This document shows, piece after piece, positions 1-7,140 of a stretch of DNA of 24,612 nucleotides (the first letter of the stretch is position 1; each line of letters starts with the position of its first letter). The DNA lies in the NCBI GenBank assembly GCA_964422615.1, contig CAYRBJ010000028.1, forward strand, positions 1-24,612, read 5' to 3'. Origin of the DNA: DATLWN01 sp964422615. Its GTDB lineage: Bacteria; Pseudomonadota; Zetaproteobacteria; Mariprofundales; Mariprofundaceae. The notes below the pieces were generated by a model. It did no database searches, was not told the DNA's origin, and saw only the letters and a list, made by a program, of their open reading frames with translations. Made by a program: the position numbers and the translations under genes.

Positions 1-58
1 TTAACCATCTCTTCCAGCAGACCGCAAAAAACCACGGCTGCTGAAGAGAACGTTAGGC
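1..58 (+). other. integron attC recombination site (nearly complete, left end cut by window)
   Basis: This is the recombination site of the preceding gene cassette. The R' core GTTAGGC is at 52-58, and the partner R'' core ends as TTAAC at 1-5; its first two bases lie off the window. Between them CTCTTCCAGCAG (9-20) pairs with CTGCTGAAGAG (38-48) in an 11-bp stem with one unpaired C, which corresponds to the extrahelical base expected in a folded attC bottom strand. Positions 6-8 and 49-51 form the unpaired spacer and 21-37 the loop. Length (about 60 bp) and layout fit the attC family. The strand-exchange point would be between G52 and T53. The pairing is read directly from the sequence; recombination activity is inferred. 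Confidence 0.85.
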
Positions 59-68
59 GATATCCATC

Positions 69-668
69 ATGAACCAACTTGGGAAATGGTCGGCATCAAT
101 CCTTTCCATCGGCGGCATTGCTTATGCCATCGTCGTAGTAATTGGAATGGTGTCCTACGGCCTAGAACGACCTATCGGTGGAATCGTCCTAGTCGCCATG
201 GAGATTCTTACCCTTCTCTTGGCTCTAGTTTTCGTAGTCATGATGGCCGCAATTCATTCGAGTGCAGCTTTGGAGTGGAAGACAAACACGCTCGTTGCAC
301 TGGTATTTTCCGCGTTGTTTGCAGGGATATCAGCTACCGTTCATTTTGTTCAGCTGACAGCTCTTCGGCAACTTGGAACTGCGGGCCTGGTCTGGCCATC
401 CCCGATGTATGCTGCAGAGTTGCTTGCTTGGGACGTTTTCCTTGGCCTTTCACTATTGTTTGCCGCACCATCTTTACAAGGTAGCCGTCTACGCCGTGTG
501 GCTAGAACCACTATGACAGCTTGTGGAGCCATGTGCTTAATTGGGGTCATTGGTCCTGCCACGGGCTACATGTGGCTTCAATTTGTGTCTCTTGCTGGTT
601 ACGGACTGGTATTGCCAGTCTCTTGTGTATTGCTGGCGTTGAATTGGAGCAGAACAGGTGGTGCCTAA
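69..668 (+). CDS. six-helix membrane protein of unknown function (cassette-encoded)
   Basis: A 199-residue integral membrane protein. Hydrophobic stretches at about residues 8-30, 36-61, 74-96, 112-133, 146-165 and 168-192 suggest six transmembrane helices joined by short loops, with a short polar C-terminus. I do not recognise a family with confidence; size and topology recall small six-helix proteins such as DUF4386, but I see no diagnostic motif. The ATG lies 10 nt after the attC R' core, and the AGGCG of that core is the only candidate ribosome-binding sequence. The TAA stop (666-668) falls inside the GCCTAAC core of the next attC, as is usual for cassette genes. Composition differs from the downstream genes, consistent with recent acquisition. 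The function is unknown and no catalytic residues are evident. Confidence 0.8.
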   Translation: MNQLGKWSASILSIGGIAYAIVVVIGMVSYGLERPIGGIVLVAMEILTLLLALVFVVMMAAIHSSAALEWKTNTLVALVFSALFAGISATVHFVQLTALRQLGTAGLVWPSPMYAAELLAWDVFLGLSLLFAAPSLQGSRLRRVARTTMTACGAMCLIGVIGPATGYMWLQFVSLAGYGLVLPVSCVLLALNWSRTGGA

Positions 669-681
669 CCAGTCAATCAAG
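663..681 (+). other. left half of a truncated attC site (R''-L'')
   Basis: GCCTAAC (663-669) is a perfect R'' core, followed by a 5-nt spacer CAGTC and AATCAAG (675-681). This matches the left arm of the aadA-type attC layout (core, five-base spacer, then a TCAAG-type L'' box). The complementary right arm (a CTTGA-type L' box, then GTTRRRY) is not found in the following 100 bp. The site therefore looks truncated or badly decayed and should not fold into a usable recombination site. It marks the junction between the cassette array and chromosomal DNA. Confidence 0.7.
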
Positions 682-765
682 TACGTTTCGGGCCTGACGC
701 CCCTCCACCAGACCGCCTTTCCGCTGCACACCTTGGCCGCTGTGCGAACCGGACCGAACCGTCCT

Positions 766-1527
766 ATGCTCGTGTACATGGTCAGCAAATCCACGCTAAA
801 CGGAATTTGGCGCGAAGCCCCGGCCGACGATCGGGACTTCGACCCTGAGGCACTATCCCCCCACCTACCCGGCATCGCGCGGAGCTACCTCACCCATGCC
901 ATCGCCCCTGGGACCCGGCTGGCATCGGCCGTGCGCCTAAGCATGCATGGCGAGATCCGGCTGAAGCAGTGGCTGCCGTTTGTGGCGGAACAGGTGATCC
1001 GGCCGGATCGAGGCATGATCTGGCAAGCCAGGGTGCGCATGTCCGGCCTGCTCATCACCGGTTTCGACCGCCTGATCGACGGCGTCGCTCAGATGCGCTG
1101 GAGGCTGCTCGGCCTTGTGCCATTGGTGCGGGCACAAGGCCCGGACATCACGCGTTCGGCCACGGGACGCCTAGCCGCTGAAACCATCTGGCTGCCTTCC
1201 TTCCTCTGCAGCGACTTGGTGCATTGGCAAGACCGGGATACGGAGGCCACGACGGCGCGCTTCCGTGTAGCCGGAGAAACGATGGAGATCGAGCTCCGTG
1301 TCGGCGAGGATGGTCGGTTGCGATCGGTCCGTATGCAGCGCTGGGGGAACCCGGAGGGCAATGCCTTCCACAGCGTGGATTTCGGCGCACATGTCGAGGA
1401 CGAGGCCGTATTCGGCGGCTATGCCATCCCCACCCGGCTGCATGCCGGTTGGCACATCCGGGAGCAGGGATTCGCGGCGGACGGGGAATTCTTCCGGGTA
1501 ACGATCGACGCAGCCGATTTCCGCTAG
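766..1527 (+). CDS. DUF6544 family protein
   Basis: A soluble protein of about 253 residues that I assign to DUF6544 (formerly DUF6920), whose function is unknown. The family pattern is visible: a start near LPGIARSYLTHAI, then a MHGEIRLKQWLPF strand, a MRWRLLGLVPLVRAQGPD block, a RLAAETIWLPSFL helix, and a C-terminal part ending in GGYAIPTRLHAGWHI, where family members have a tyrosine/proline-rich barrel edge. No signal peptide or membrane helix is seen. The frame stays open back to a GTG at 658 inside the integron junction, but the family-like sequence begins well after that, so I take ATG 766 (ATG 778 is equally possible). Neither has a clear ribosome-binding site. It converges with glycerate kinase, the two stop codons being 11 nt apart, with no terminator between them. 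Confidence 0.7.
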   Translation: MLVYMVSKSTLNGIWREAPADDRDFDPEALSPHLPGIARSYLTHAIAPGTRLASAVRLSMHGEIRLKQWLPFVAEQVIRPDRGMIWQARVRMSGLLITGFDRLIDGVAQMRWRLLGLVPLVRAQGPDITRSATGRLAAETIWLPSFLCSDLVHWQDRDTEATTARFRVAGETMEIELRVGEDGRLRSVRMQRWGNPEGNAFHSVDFGAHVEDEAVFGGYAIPTRLHAGWHIREQGFAADGEFFRVTIDAADFR

Positions 1528-1538
1528 CCCGCTTAGCG

Positions 1539-2642
1539 TTAGCCGATGATTCTGCCGAACTCCATCGCTGCATCGACCAACAATGACTTGGCTTGCTTGA
1601 GTGCCGGATCGTCGGGTATGCCATCCGGCTGGGCGCTGATGATGCGGTCGAACCTCTTTTCAAGTTCGGGCATTGTCGTCCGGTCTACCGAACCGGAGAT
1701 CAGCGCCATGCGCACCCCTGCCGCCCGGGCCAGCGTCGCCACCTTCACTGGCAGTTTGCCCGCCAGGGTCTGGGCATCGCTGCGCCCCTCGCCCGTCACC
1801 ACCCAGTCCACGCCCTTGAGCCTCTCCGCCATACCGGCCTTCTCGATCACATAATCGGCCCCGGACACTAGATCACCGCCGAGCAGGGCAAAGGCGAAGC
1901 CAAGACCACCGGCAGCACCGCTGCCTGGCAATTTGTTCACCGAATGCCCGAAGGCCGTCTCGGCCAGATGTGCGAATCTCTCCATGGCTTGGTCGACAGG
2001 TTCGAGATCATCGGCGGATAGCCCCTTCTGGGGGCCGAAGGTGTAGGTGGCACCGTCGGTACCGTACAGGGGTGCATCCACATCGCACAGGACCGTGAAG
2101 CAGCAATGCTCCAGGCGTGCGTCCATCCCCGAGGCATCGAGCGCATTCACCAAGAGCACCCCCCGCAGATCCGGGCTCACCTTTCTGCCCTGTCCGTCGA
2201 ATGATCTCAGGCCCAGGGCCGCCAGCAGGCCCAGGCCGGCATCGTTGGTGGCCGAGCCGCCCAGACCGATGACGAACCGGCGGATGCCGGCATCCAGGCG
2301 CTCTCGGATGCAATCGCCCAACGCCCCACTGCCACGCCCGGGTACGTCCAGCGCTTGCATATCCGGCAGGATCAGGCCGAGATGGCGCGCCGACTCGATC
2401 AGCGCGACAACCTCTCCATCATTATCGGTGTATATTACGTATTTATAATCAGTTACCAAATTACTTTCATGTGCTAGATGAGCCGTTAGCACGTCCAATG
2501 TCCCCTCGCCGCCGTCGGCTAAAGGCAGCGTCTCGATCTCGGCCGTGGGGATGATGTGATGGATGCCGGCGGCGATGGCCTCGGCTGCCTGGGCCGCAGT
2601 CAGCGTACCCTTGAAGGCGTCCGGGGCGATCAGGAAGCGCAT
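1539..2642 (-). CDS. glxK: glycerate kinase (GarK/GlxK type)
   Basis: Phosphorylates D-glycerate with ATP to phosphoglycerate, feeding lower glycolysis. The 367 residues match the usual length of this kinase family (about 380). Visible landmarks are the N-terminal IAPDAFKGTLTA, LADGGEGTLD at about residues 42-51, IGLGGSATNDAGLGL near 145, FGPQKGLS near 227, PGSGAAGGLGFA near 264 and VVTGEGRSDAQTLAGK near 306, all typical of this family (Pfam Gly_kinase). It is the last gene of a minus-strand operon, starting with ATG 4 nt after the helicase stop. A short AT-rich patch (2421-2475) interrupts the otherwise GC-rich gene without breaking the frame. The family is confident; the symbol (glxK versus garK) is not separable from sequence alone. 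Confidence 0.93.
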   Translation of the reverse strand: MRFLIAPDAFKGTLTAAQAAEAIAAGIHHIIPTAEIETLPLADGGEGTLDVLTAHLAHESNLVTDYKYVIYTDNDGEVVALIESARHLGLILPDMQALDVPGRGSGALGDCIRERLDAGIRRFVIGLGGSATNDAGLGLLAALGLRSFDGQGRKVSPDLRGVLLVNALDASGMDARLEHCCFTVLCDVDAPLYGTDGATYTFGPQKGLSADDLEPVDQAMERFAHLAETAFGHSVNKLPGSGAAGGLGFAFALLGGDLVSGADYVIEKAGMAERLKGVDWVVTGEGRSDAQTLAGKLPVKVATLARAAGVRMALISGSVDRTTMPELEKRFDRIISAQPDGIPDDPALKQAKSLLVDAAMEFGRIIG

Positions 2643-2646
2643 GGCA

Positions 2647-4521
2647 TCAGGCGTCGAAAAAGGCCTGCACGTCGGAAATATCCGCCGTCACCGATGCATC
2701 CGGCAGGTTACGCACGATCTCGCGCCCGTAGAACTTGCTGTAGATGCGAGAATCGAGCACGGCGATGACGCCGCGATCCTCCTGCTTGCGGATCAGTCTG
2801 CCCACACCCTGGCGCAATACGGCGATGGCCTCCGGCATCTGGATATCGCGAAAGCCGTTGCCGCCCTGTTCCTCACAACGACGCAGCCTGGCCGCCAGCA
2901 AGGGGTCATTCGGCGGCGCGAACGGAATGCGGTCGATGATGACCAGCGACAGGGTTTCACCCGGAACATCCACGCCCTCCCAGAAGCTGCGCGTGCCGCA
3001 CAGCACCGAGTGCGTATCCTGGCGAAAGGCCTCGAGGATGGCATCGCGGCTGCCGCTGAGCCCCTGAGTCAGCACCGTCCACGGCAATCGCAACCCCAGC
3101 TCCGGGGCGATGCGCCGCAGCATCTGGTAGGAGGTGAACAGCACGAACGCGCGCCCCCTGGATGCCTGCAGCAACGCCACGATCTGGTCCAGCAGTTGTG
3201 CACTGCCCTGTTGGCTGCGCGCATCCGGCAGATGGCGCGGGACGTAGATCAGCGCCTGGCTCCGGTAATCGAACGGTGACGGATGATGCCCGGTCACCGC
3301 CTCCGGCAGGCCGAGGCGCTGCTGGGCATAGGCGAACGATCCGGACACGCGCAATGTTGCCGAAAGCAATACGAAGGAAGCCTGTCGCTGCCACAGATGT
3401 TCCGACAACACCGGCCCGATCTCCACCGGCGCCAGTACATGTTTTTTTGCTTCCCCCTCGCCCTCGGTCCAGGCCACATAACCCTCGGGCGGCGACGCCA
3501 CAGCCTGCAGGTCACCCGCAATCAGCACTGCCCGTTCATGCAGGCGCGTCATCTCCTCGCTGCGCTCGGCCCGGGCCTCGACCCGTTCCAGCAAAGGCTG
3601 CCAATGCCCGGACAGATCCCCGGCCGGCTGGTGCGGCCAGGCATCGATCAGGATGCGGCCCAGTTGCAACACCTCCGTTTTCAGTGTCGGCTCGTCGCCC
3701 AACTCATCCAGTTCTCCCTGCATGTCGTTCAGCCACTGGATCAGACGCAGGCGCGAGACCTGGGCCCCGAAATGCTGGCAGGCCAGGGCGGGCAAGCTAT
3801 GCGCCTCGTCGATCACATAGGTATCGAACAACGGCAACACCTCGCCGAATTCACCCGCCTTCAGGGCCGCATCGGCAAGCAGCAGGCTGTGGTTGCTGAC
3901 CACGATCTCCGCCTCCTGGGCGCGGGCACGCGCCTTCATCAACGGACAGTCATGCCAGTCGGGACAACGGCTGCCGCCGCACTGCTCGGCCGTGGCGGTA
4001 ACCATGCCACCGATACCGACCTCGAACGCCTCGAACGGCAGGCCGGCCAGATCACCATCCCGGGTGCTGTGCGACCAGTCCATCACCTGCCCCAGCCAGC
4101 GTTTCAGGCCTGGCGCCATCCCAGGCAACGCCAGATGCCGTTTCAACCGGAACGGACACAGGTAGTTCGATCGGCCCTTCAACAACGCCAGATGCCGCTT
4201 CACGCCCAGCGCCTGCATCACCGCCGGGATATCGCGATGCATCAGCTGGTCCTGCAGGGCGCGCGTGTGGGTCGAGATCAGGATCCTGGATTCGGAGCGC
4301 AGCGCCGGCACCAGATAGGCCAGCGTCTTGCCGATACCGGTTTCCGCTTCGGCCAGCAGGACATGCCCGTCCTGCATGCCCTCGGCGATGGCTTCGGCCA
4401 GTCGCACCTGCTCCTCCCTGTAAACATAACCGGGAAAGGAGGTGCTGAGCCTGGCCTGCCGATCGAAATCCGCGCGTACGCGCTCGGCCAGGGTGTTCGC
4501 GGCAGTGATGAGGGAGCTCAA
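2647..4521 (-). CDS. DinG/YoaA-family ATP-dependent DNA helicase (iron-sulfur, XPD-like)
   Basis: A superfamily 2, XPD-like 5'-3' helicase of 624 residues, expected to unwind replication- or repair-related DNA structures in the cytoplasm. Walker A AETGIGKT is at residues 59-66. The four iron-sulfur cysteines are C122, C181, C186 and C192 (the last three in CGGSRCPDWHDC). The DEAH box is at 238-241, and motif VI QGVGRLIRKQ lies near the C-terminus. Size and motif spacing fit YoaA better than the longer DinG, but I leave the symbol blank. The only start consistent with an in-frame stop just upstream is TTG at 4521, one nucleotide after the oppF stop, with no clear Shine-Dalgarno sequence, so translation is probably coupled to oppF. 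It is followed closely by glycerate kinase. Confidence 0.93.
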   Translation of the reverse strand: MSSLITAANTLAERVRADFDRQARLSTSFPGYVYREEQVRLAEAIAEGMQDGHVLLAEAETGIGKTLAYLVPALRSESRILISTHTRALQDQLMHRDIPAVMQALGVKRHLALLKGRSNYLCPFRLKRHLALPGMAPGLKRWLGQVMDWSHSTRDGDLAGLPFEAFEVGIGGMVTATAEQCGGSRCPDWHDCPLMKARARAQEAEIVVSNHSLLLADAALKAGEFGEVLPLFDTYVIDEAHSLPALACQHFGAQVSRLRLIQWLNDMQGELDELGDEPTLKTEVLQLGRILIDAWPHQPAGDLSGHWQPLLERVEARAERSEEMTRLHERAVLIAGDLQAVASPPEGYVAWTEGEGEAKKHVLAPVEIGPVLSEHLWQRQASFVLLSATLRVSGSFAYAQQRLGLPEAVTGHHPSPFDYRSQALIYVPRHLPDARSQQGSAQLLDQIVALLQASRGRAFVLFTSYQMLRRIAPELGLRLPWTVLTQGLSGSRDAILEAFRQDTHSVLCGTRSFWEGVDVPGETLSLVIIDRIPFAPPNDPLLAARLRRCEEQGGNGFRDIQMPEAIAVLRQGVGRLIRKQEDRGVIAVLDSRIYSKFYGREIVRNLPDASVTADISDVQAFFDA

Positions 4522-4522
4522 G

Positions 4523-5491
4523 TCAGGATTTCAGCGGATGCAGGCAGGCATACTCCCGCTGGTCCCCTACGGCCGCCACGCGGGCATCCAGTGTGGCGCA
4601 ATCCTCCCGGGCATGGGCACACCGGAGGCGGAAGGCGCAGCCTTCGGGCGCCACGCCTTCGCGATCACGCACATTCGGCGCGGAACCGCCGTTGCGCTCG
4701 GATGGGTGGGCGATGGGACGCGCCTCCAACAGGCTTGCCGTATACGGATGCCTTGGAGCAGCGAACAGATCGGCCGCTTGCCCGTGCTCGACGATGCGCC
4801 CGGCAAACATCACCGCCACGCGGTCGGCGATATGGCGGATGACGGCCAAATCGTGCGAGATGAACAGGTAGGACAGGCCAAACTCCCCCTGAAGCTCGCG
4901 CAGCAGGTTCAATATCTGCGCCTGCACCGACACATCGAGCGCCGATACCGGCTCATCGAGCACCAGCACCTTAGGCTGCACCACAAGGGCACGGGCGATG
5001 CCGATACGCTGGCGCTGGCCGCCGGAAAACTGGTGCGGATAACGGTCCAGAACCTGCTCGTCCAGCCCACAGCGGGCCAGCATCGCCGCTGCGCGCTCGC
5101 GCCGCTGCGCGGCGGACAGTTCCGGTTGGTGCACGCGCAGGCCCTCGCCAACCGTCTCGGCGATGCGCATGCGCGGATTCAGCGAGGCAAAGGGGTCCTG
5201 GAACACCATTTGGATATGCCGGCGCATTCGGCGCAGTGTCTTGCCGGACAAGGCAGTGAAATCCTCGCCCATCATCTCCACGGAACCGGCATCGGGTTCG
5301 ATCAGACGCATGATCAGGCGCGCCGTCGTCGATTTGCCACTGCCGGACTCGCCGACGATGGCCAAGGTCTCTCCCTCGCCCAGTTCGAGGCTGACATCAT
5401 CCACCGCCGGCATCACCTTGCCGGCGGCTTTCCCCCAAAAACCGGTGCGGCCGAATACCTTTCTCAGATTTTTCGCGGTCAATAGGCTCAT
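4523..5491 (-). CDS. oppF: oligopeptide/dipeptide ABC transporter ATP-binding protein (OppF/DppF-like)
   Basis: A 322-residue ATPase subunit of a peptide/nickel-type ABC importer, working on the cytoplasmic side of the inner membrane as partner of OppD. Walker A GESGSGKS is at residues 47-54, the Q-loop in MVFQDPFASLNP (95-106), the signature FSGGQRQR (155-162), Walker B VLVLDEP (175-181) and the switch histidine in ISHDLAV (211-217). The C-terminus has the cysteine-rich tail typical of the oligopeptide subfamily (CAFRLRCAHAREDC). I chose ATG 5491 over an upstream in-frame GTG because homology begins there and it overlaps the oppD stop in an ATGA. The substrate cannot be told from sequence, and no permease or binding-protein gene is present nearby. 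Confidence 0.93.
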   Translation of the reverse strand: MSLLTAKNLRKVFGRTGFWGKAAGKVMPAVDDVSLELGEGETLAIVGESGSGKSTTARLIMRLIEPDAGSVEMMGEDFTALSGKTLRRMRRHIQMVFQDPFASLNPRMRIAETVGEGLRVHQPELSAAQRRERAAAMLARCGLDEQVLDRYPHQFSGGQRQRIGIARALVVQPKVLVLDEPVSALDVSVQAQILNLLRELQGEFGLSYLFISHDLAVIRHIADRVAVMFAGRIVEHGQAADLFAAPRHPYTASLLEARPIAHPSERNGGSAPNVRDREGVAPEGCAFRLRCAHAREDCATLDARVAAVGDQREYACLHPLKS

Positions 5492-6495
5492 GCCACAACC
5501 TCGTCGCGGCCAACAGCGGCCACGCACACGCAGCGGGCAAGATGGCCCTTATCCTGCCAGGCATCCAGCGGTATCTTCTGCCGGCAAGCATCGACAGCCC
5601 ATCGGCAGCGCGGGGCAAAGCGGCAGCCTTCGGCCCAGGCTCCCGGGTTCGGTACATTGCCGGCGATCACCGGCAACGGTTCCCCCGGCTCGGACACGCC
5701 CGGACGGCAACCCATCAGCGCCCGCGTATACGGATGCGCAGGCCGGTCGAACAACTGGCTTACCGACCCGCTCTCGACGATCTCGCCTGCGTACATCACG
5801 GCCACATCGTCGGCCAGTTCGGCCACCATGCCGAAGTCGTGGGTCACCAGCAGCATGCCGAGATTGCGCTTTTTCTGCAGATGACGCAGCAGGCGGATGA
5901 TGCGCTTCTGCACCGACACATCGAGTGCCGTTGTCGGTTCGTCGGCGATGATGTAGTCCGGATCGGCGCCCATGGCCATGGCGATCAATACACGCTGACG
6001 CATACCGCCGGACAGTTCATCGGGATAACGGGAAAGCAGTTCTTCGGCATCCTGAAGGCCGACATCCTGCAACAGCTGAACGGCGCGGGCACGCGCTGCC
6101 GCCTTGTCCAGCTTCAGGTGCAGGCGGATCACCTCGGTCATCTGGCTGCCAATTGAAAACACGGGGTTCAGCGCCGTCATCGGCTCCTGGAACACCATGG
6201 CCACCCGTCCACCCCGCATCCGTCGCAGCGGCAATTCGTCCATGGCGAATACATCGTCGCCGTCGAGCAGCACCGCACCACCGGTGCGCACGATGCCCTG
6301 GTGCTCGCCCAGGCGCAGGATGGCCTGCGCGGTCAGGGTCTTGCCGCATCCGGACTCGCCGACCAGGCCCAGCACCCGCCCCGGCTGCAGCGTAAAGGAG
6401 ACATCCGACACCGCCGGCAGCGGACCGCGGGGCGACGGCACGGCGAGGGAAAGCTGGCGCACTTCGAGCATGGCCGGAGTGTGACGCAAGCCCAT
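5488..6495 (-). CDS. oppD: oligopeptide/dipeptide ABC transporter ATP-binding protein (OppD/DppD-like)
   Basis: A 335-residue ATPase, partner of the downstream OppF-like subunit. Walker A GESGCGKT is at residues 46-53. The Q-loop VFQEPMTALNP, signature LSGGMRQR, Walker B IIADEPTTALD and H-loop VTHDFGMV follow in order. The oligopeptide C-terminal extension is present, with cysteines in CRFAPRCRWAVDAC. I prefer ATG 6495, which has GGAAAGG five bases upstream; ATG 6471, where the homology proper begins, is the alternative. It is the first gene of the operon oppD-oppF-helicase-glycerate kinase. Its start lies only 20 bp beyond the hsp20 terminator, so an independent promoter would have to be very short-leadered or lie within or before that terminator. 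Confidence 0.93.
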   Translation of the reverse strand: MGLRHTPAMLEVRQLSLAVPSPRGPLPAVSDVSFTLQPGRVLGLVGESGCGKTLTAQAILRLGEHQGIVRTGGAVLLDGDDVFAMDELPLRRMRGGRVAMVFQEPMTALNPVFSIGSQMTEVIRLHLKLDKAAARARAVQLLQDVGLQDAEELLSRYPDELSGGMRQRVLIAMAMGADPDYIIADEPTTALDVSVQKRIIRLLRHLQKKRNLGMLLVTHDFGMVAELADDVAVMYAGEIVESGSVSQLFDRPAHPYTRALMGCRPGVSEPGEPLPVIAGNVPNPGAWAEGCRFAPRCRWAVDACRQKIPLDAWQDKGHLARCVCVAAVGRDEVVA

Positions 6496-6514
6496 CCGCC
6501 TTTCCAGCTTCCGC

Positions 6515-6544
6515 AAAGAAAAAGGCCGCGGCAATGCCGCGGCC
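6515..6544 (-). terminator. intrinsic terminator of hsp20
   Basis: A perfect 9-bp inverted repeat, GGCCGCGGC (6524-6532) and GCCGCGGCC (6536-6544), with a 3-nt loop. On the minus strand it is followed at once by TTTTTCTTT (complement of 6515-6523). The GC-only stem plus U-tract is a textbook Rho-independent terminator, 21 bp after the hsp20 stop codon and oriented to end its transcript. Confidence 0.9.
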
Positions 6545-6565
6545 AAACGCCATCGGGTCGATGGC

Positions 6566-6994
6566 TTATTGCACGTCGATACTTTTCGGCCTGGCGGTTT
6601 CCGTCTTCGGCAGACGCACCTTCAGAACGCCGTCCTCGAGCCTGGCCTCCACCTTGTTGACGTCAACATGTGTCGGCAGGCTGAAGCTGCGCGAGAAGCT
6701 GCCGTACGAGCGTTCGATACGATGGACGTTCTCATCCTTGACGTCCTTCTCATACTTGCGCTCGCCCGAGATGGTCAGCACGCCGTCCTTGACGTCCACC
6801 TTCACATCCTTCTTGTCGATGCCGGGAATTTCCGCATGTACCACGATGGCATCCGCCGTCTCGCGGATATCAACCGCCGGCAGCCAGTGGCCTTCTTCCA
6901 TGCCCAGCGCCAGATTCGAATCGTCCAGCACCCGGCTCAAGTGCCGCTGCATGCTTTCAAGTTCCCGCCATGGGGACCAACGGATCAGTGACAT
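6566..6994 (-). CDS. small heat-shock protein, Hsp20/IbpA family
   Basis: A 142-residue ATP-independent holdase chaperone of the alpha-crystallin family that binds unfolding proteins in the cytoplasm. The alpha-crystallin domain spans about residues 38-132, with VDIRETADAIVVHAEIPGI at its start, DGVLTISGER in the middle and the conserved closing strand LEDGVLKVRLPK. A short C-terminal tail ends in SIDV, an I-x-V-type anchor motif. The ATG at 6994 follows an AGGAGGT with good spacing; an upstream in-frame ATG at 7045 would lie at the predicted promoter start and is not used. It is a single-gene unit with a sigma-32-like promoter upstream and an intrinsic terminator downstream. Confidence 0.95.
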   Translation of the reverse strand: MSLIRWSPWRELESMQRHLSRVLDDSNLALGMEEGHWLPAVDIRETADAIVVHAEIPGIDKKDVKVDVKDGVLTISGERKYEKDVKDENVHRIERSYGSFSRSFSLPTHVDVNKVEARLEDGVLKVRLPKTETARPKSIDVQ

Positions 6995-7047
6995 TGTAAA
7001 ACCTCCTGCAATCCGTAAAATCTTTGGGGGGGAATCCCCATGCATTT

Positions 7048-7076
7048 ATATAGGGAACGCGACCGGTGGTTTCAAG
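7048..7076 (-). promoter_or_regulatory. sigma-32 (RpoH)-type heat-shock promoter for hsp20
   Basis: Read on the minus strand, the -35 is CTTGAAA (complement of 7070-7076), a full match to the RpoH -35. A 14-nt spacer (7056-7069) separates it from CCCTATAT (complement of 7048-7055), one mismatch from the CCCCATNT -10. Transcription would start near 7041, giving a leader of about 46 nt before the hsp20 ATG. The spacing and the identity of the downstream gene both support the call. Confidence 0.8.
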
Positions 7077-7128
7077 GGCATTCCCGCGATTCCGGTCACG
7101 GATGCCGAAACCCGGTCCGCGGTCTCCA

Positions 7129-7140
7129 TCTATGCTATAA
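7129..7140 (+). promoter_or_regulatory. possible sigma-S-like -10 element for the 7190-8017 genes
   Basis: TCTATGCT (7129-7136) followed by ATAA fits the KCTAYRCT core of sigma-S-preferred -10 elements, including the C at -13. It lies about 50 nt before the first ATG, and I see no good -35, which sigma-S promoters tolerate. The E. coli yqjD genes are reported to be stationary-phase regulated, which agrees with this reading. An overlapping TATAAG (7136-7141) could instead serve as a sigma-70 -10. Confidence 0.4.

Larger units (their letters stand above)
53..681 (+). mobile_element. integron gene cassette with truncated 3' attC
   Basis: A single-gene cassette running from the predicted crossover at T53, through one open reading frame (69-668), into the left half of its own attC. 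It has the compact cassette format: a 16-nt leader, one gene in the array direction, and a stop codon inside the R'' core. It appears to be the last cassette, because no second R' core follows within the next 100 bp and high-GC, ordinary-looking chromosome begins. Its gene looks less GC-rich than the rest of the window. No integrase gene is in view; it would lie beyond the left edge if the array is intact, or be absent if this is an integrase-less cassette cluster. Confidence 0.75.

Noticed and set aside
86..484. A 132-codon plus-strand frame overlapping the cassette gene.
   Set aside because: It overlaps the cassette gene in another frame, has no ribosome site, and encodes a cysteine/arginine-rich, non-family-like product; the six-helix protein fits the cassette boundaries better.
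1536..1543. GCGTTAGC near the glycerate kinase stop resembles an attC R' core.
   Set aside because: The seventh-base pattern does not fit GTTRRRY (C in the third R position), and no partner core or inner stem is present.
3283..4842. A 519-codon plus-strand open frame opposite the helicase and oppF genes.
   Set aside because: It lies entirely antisense to two well-identified genes in high-GC DNA; its protein is rich in H, Q and R with no family-like motif.
6995..7041. Possible RNA thermometer in the hsp20 leader (GGGGATTCCCC hairpin, a run of seven C).
   Set aside because: The hairpin does not include the AGGAGGT ribosome site, and I find no good complement to that site in the leader.
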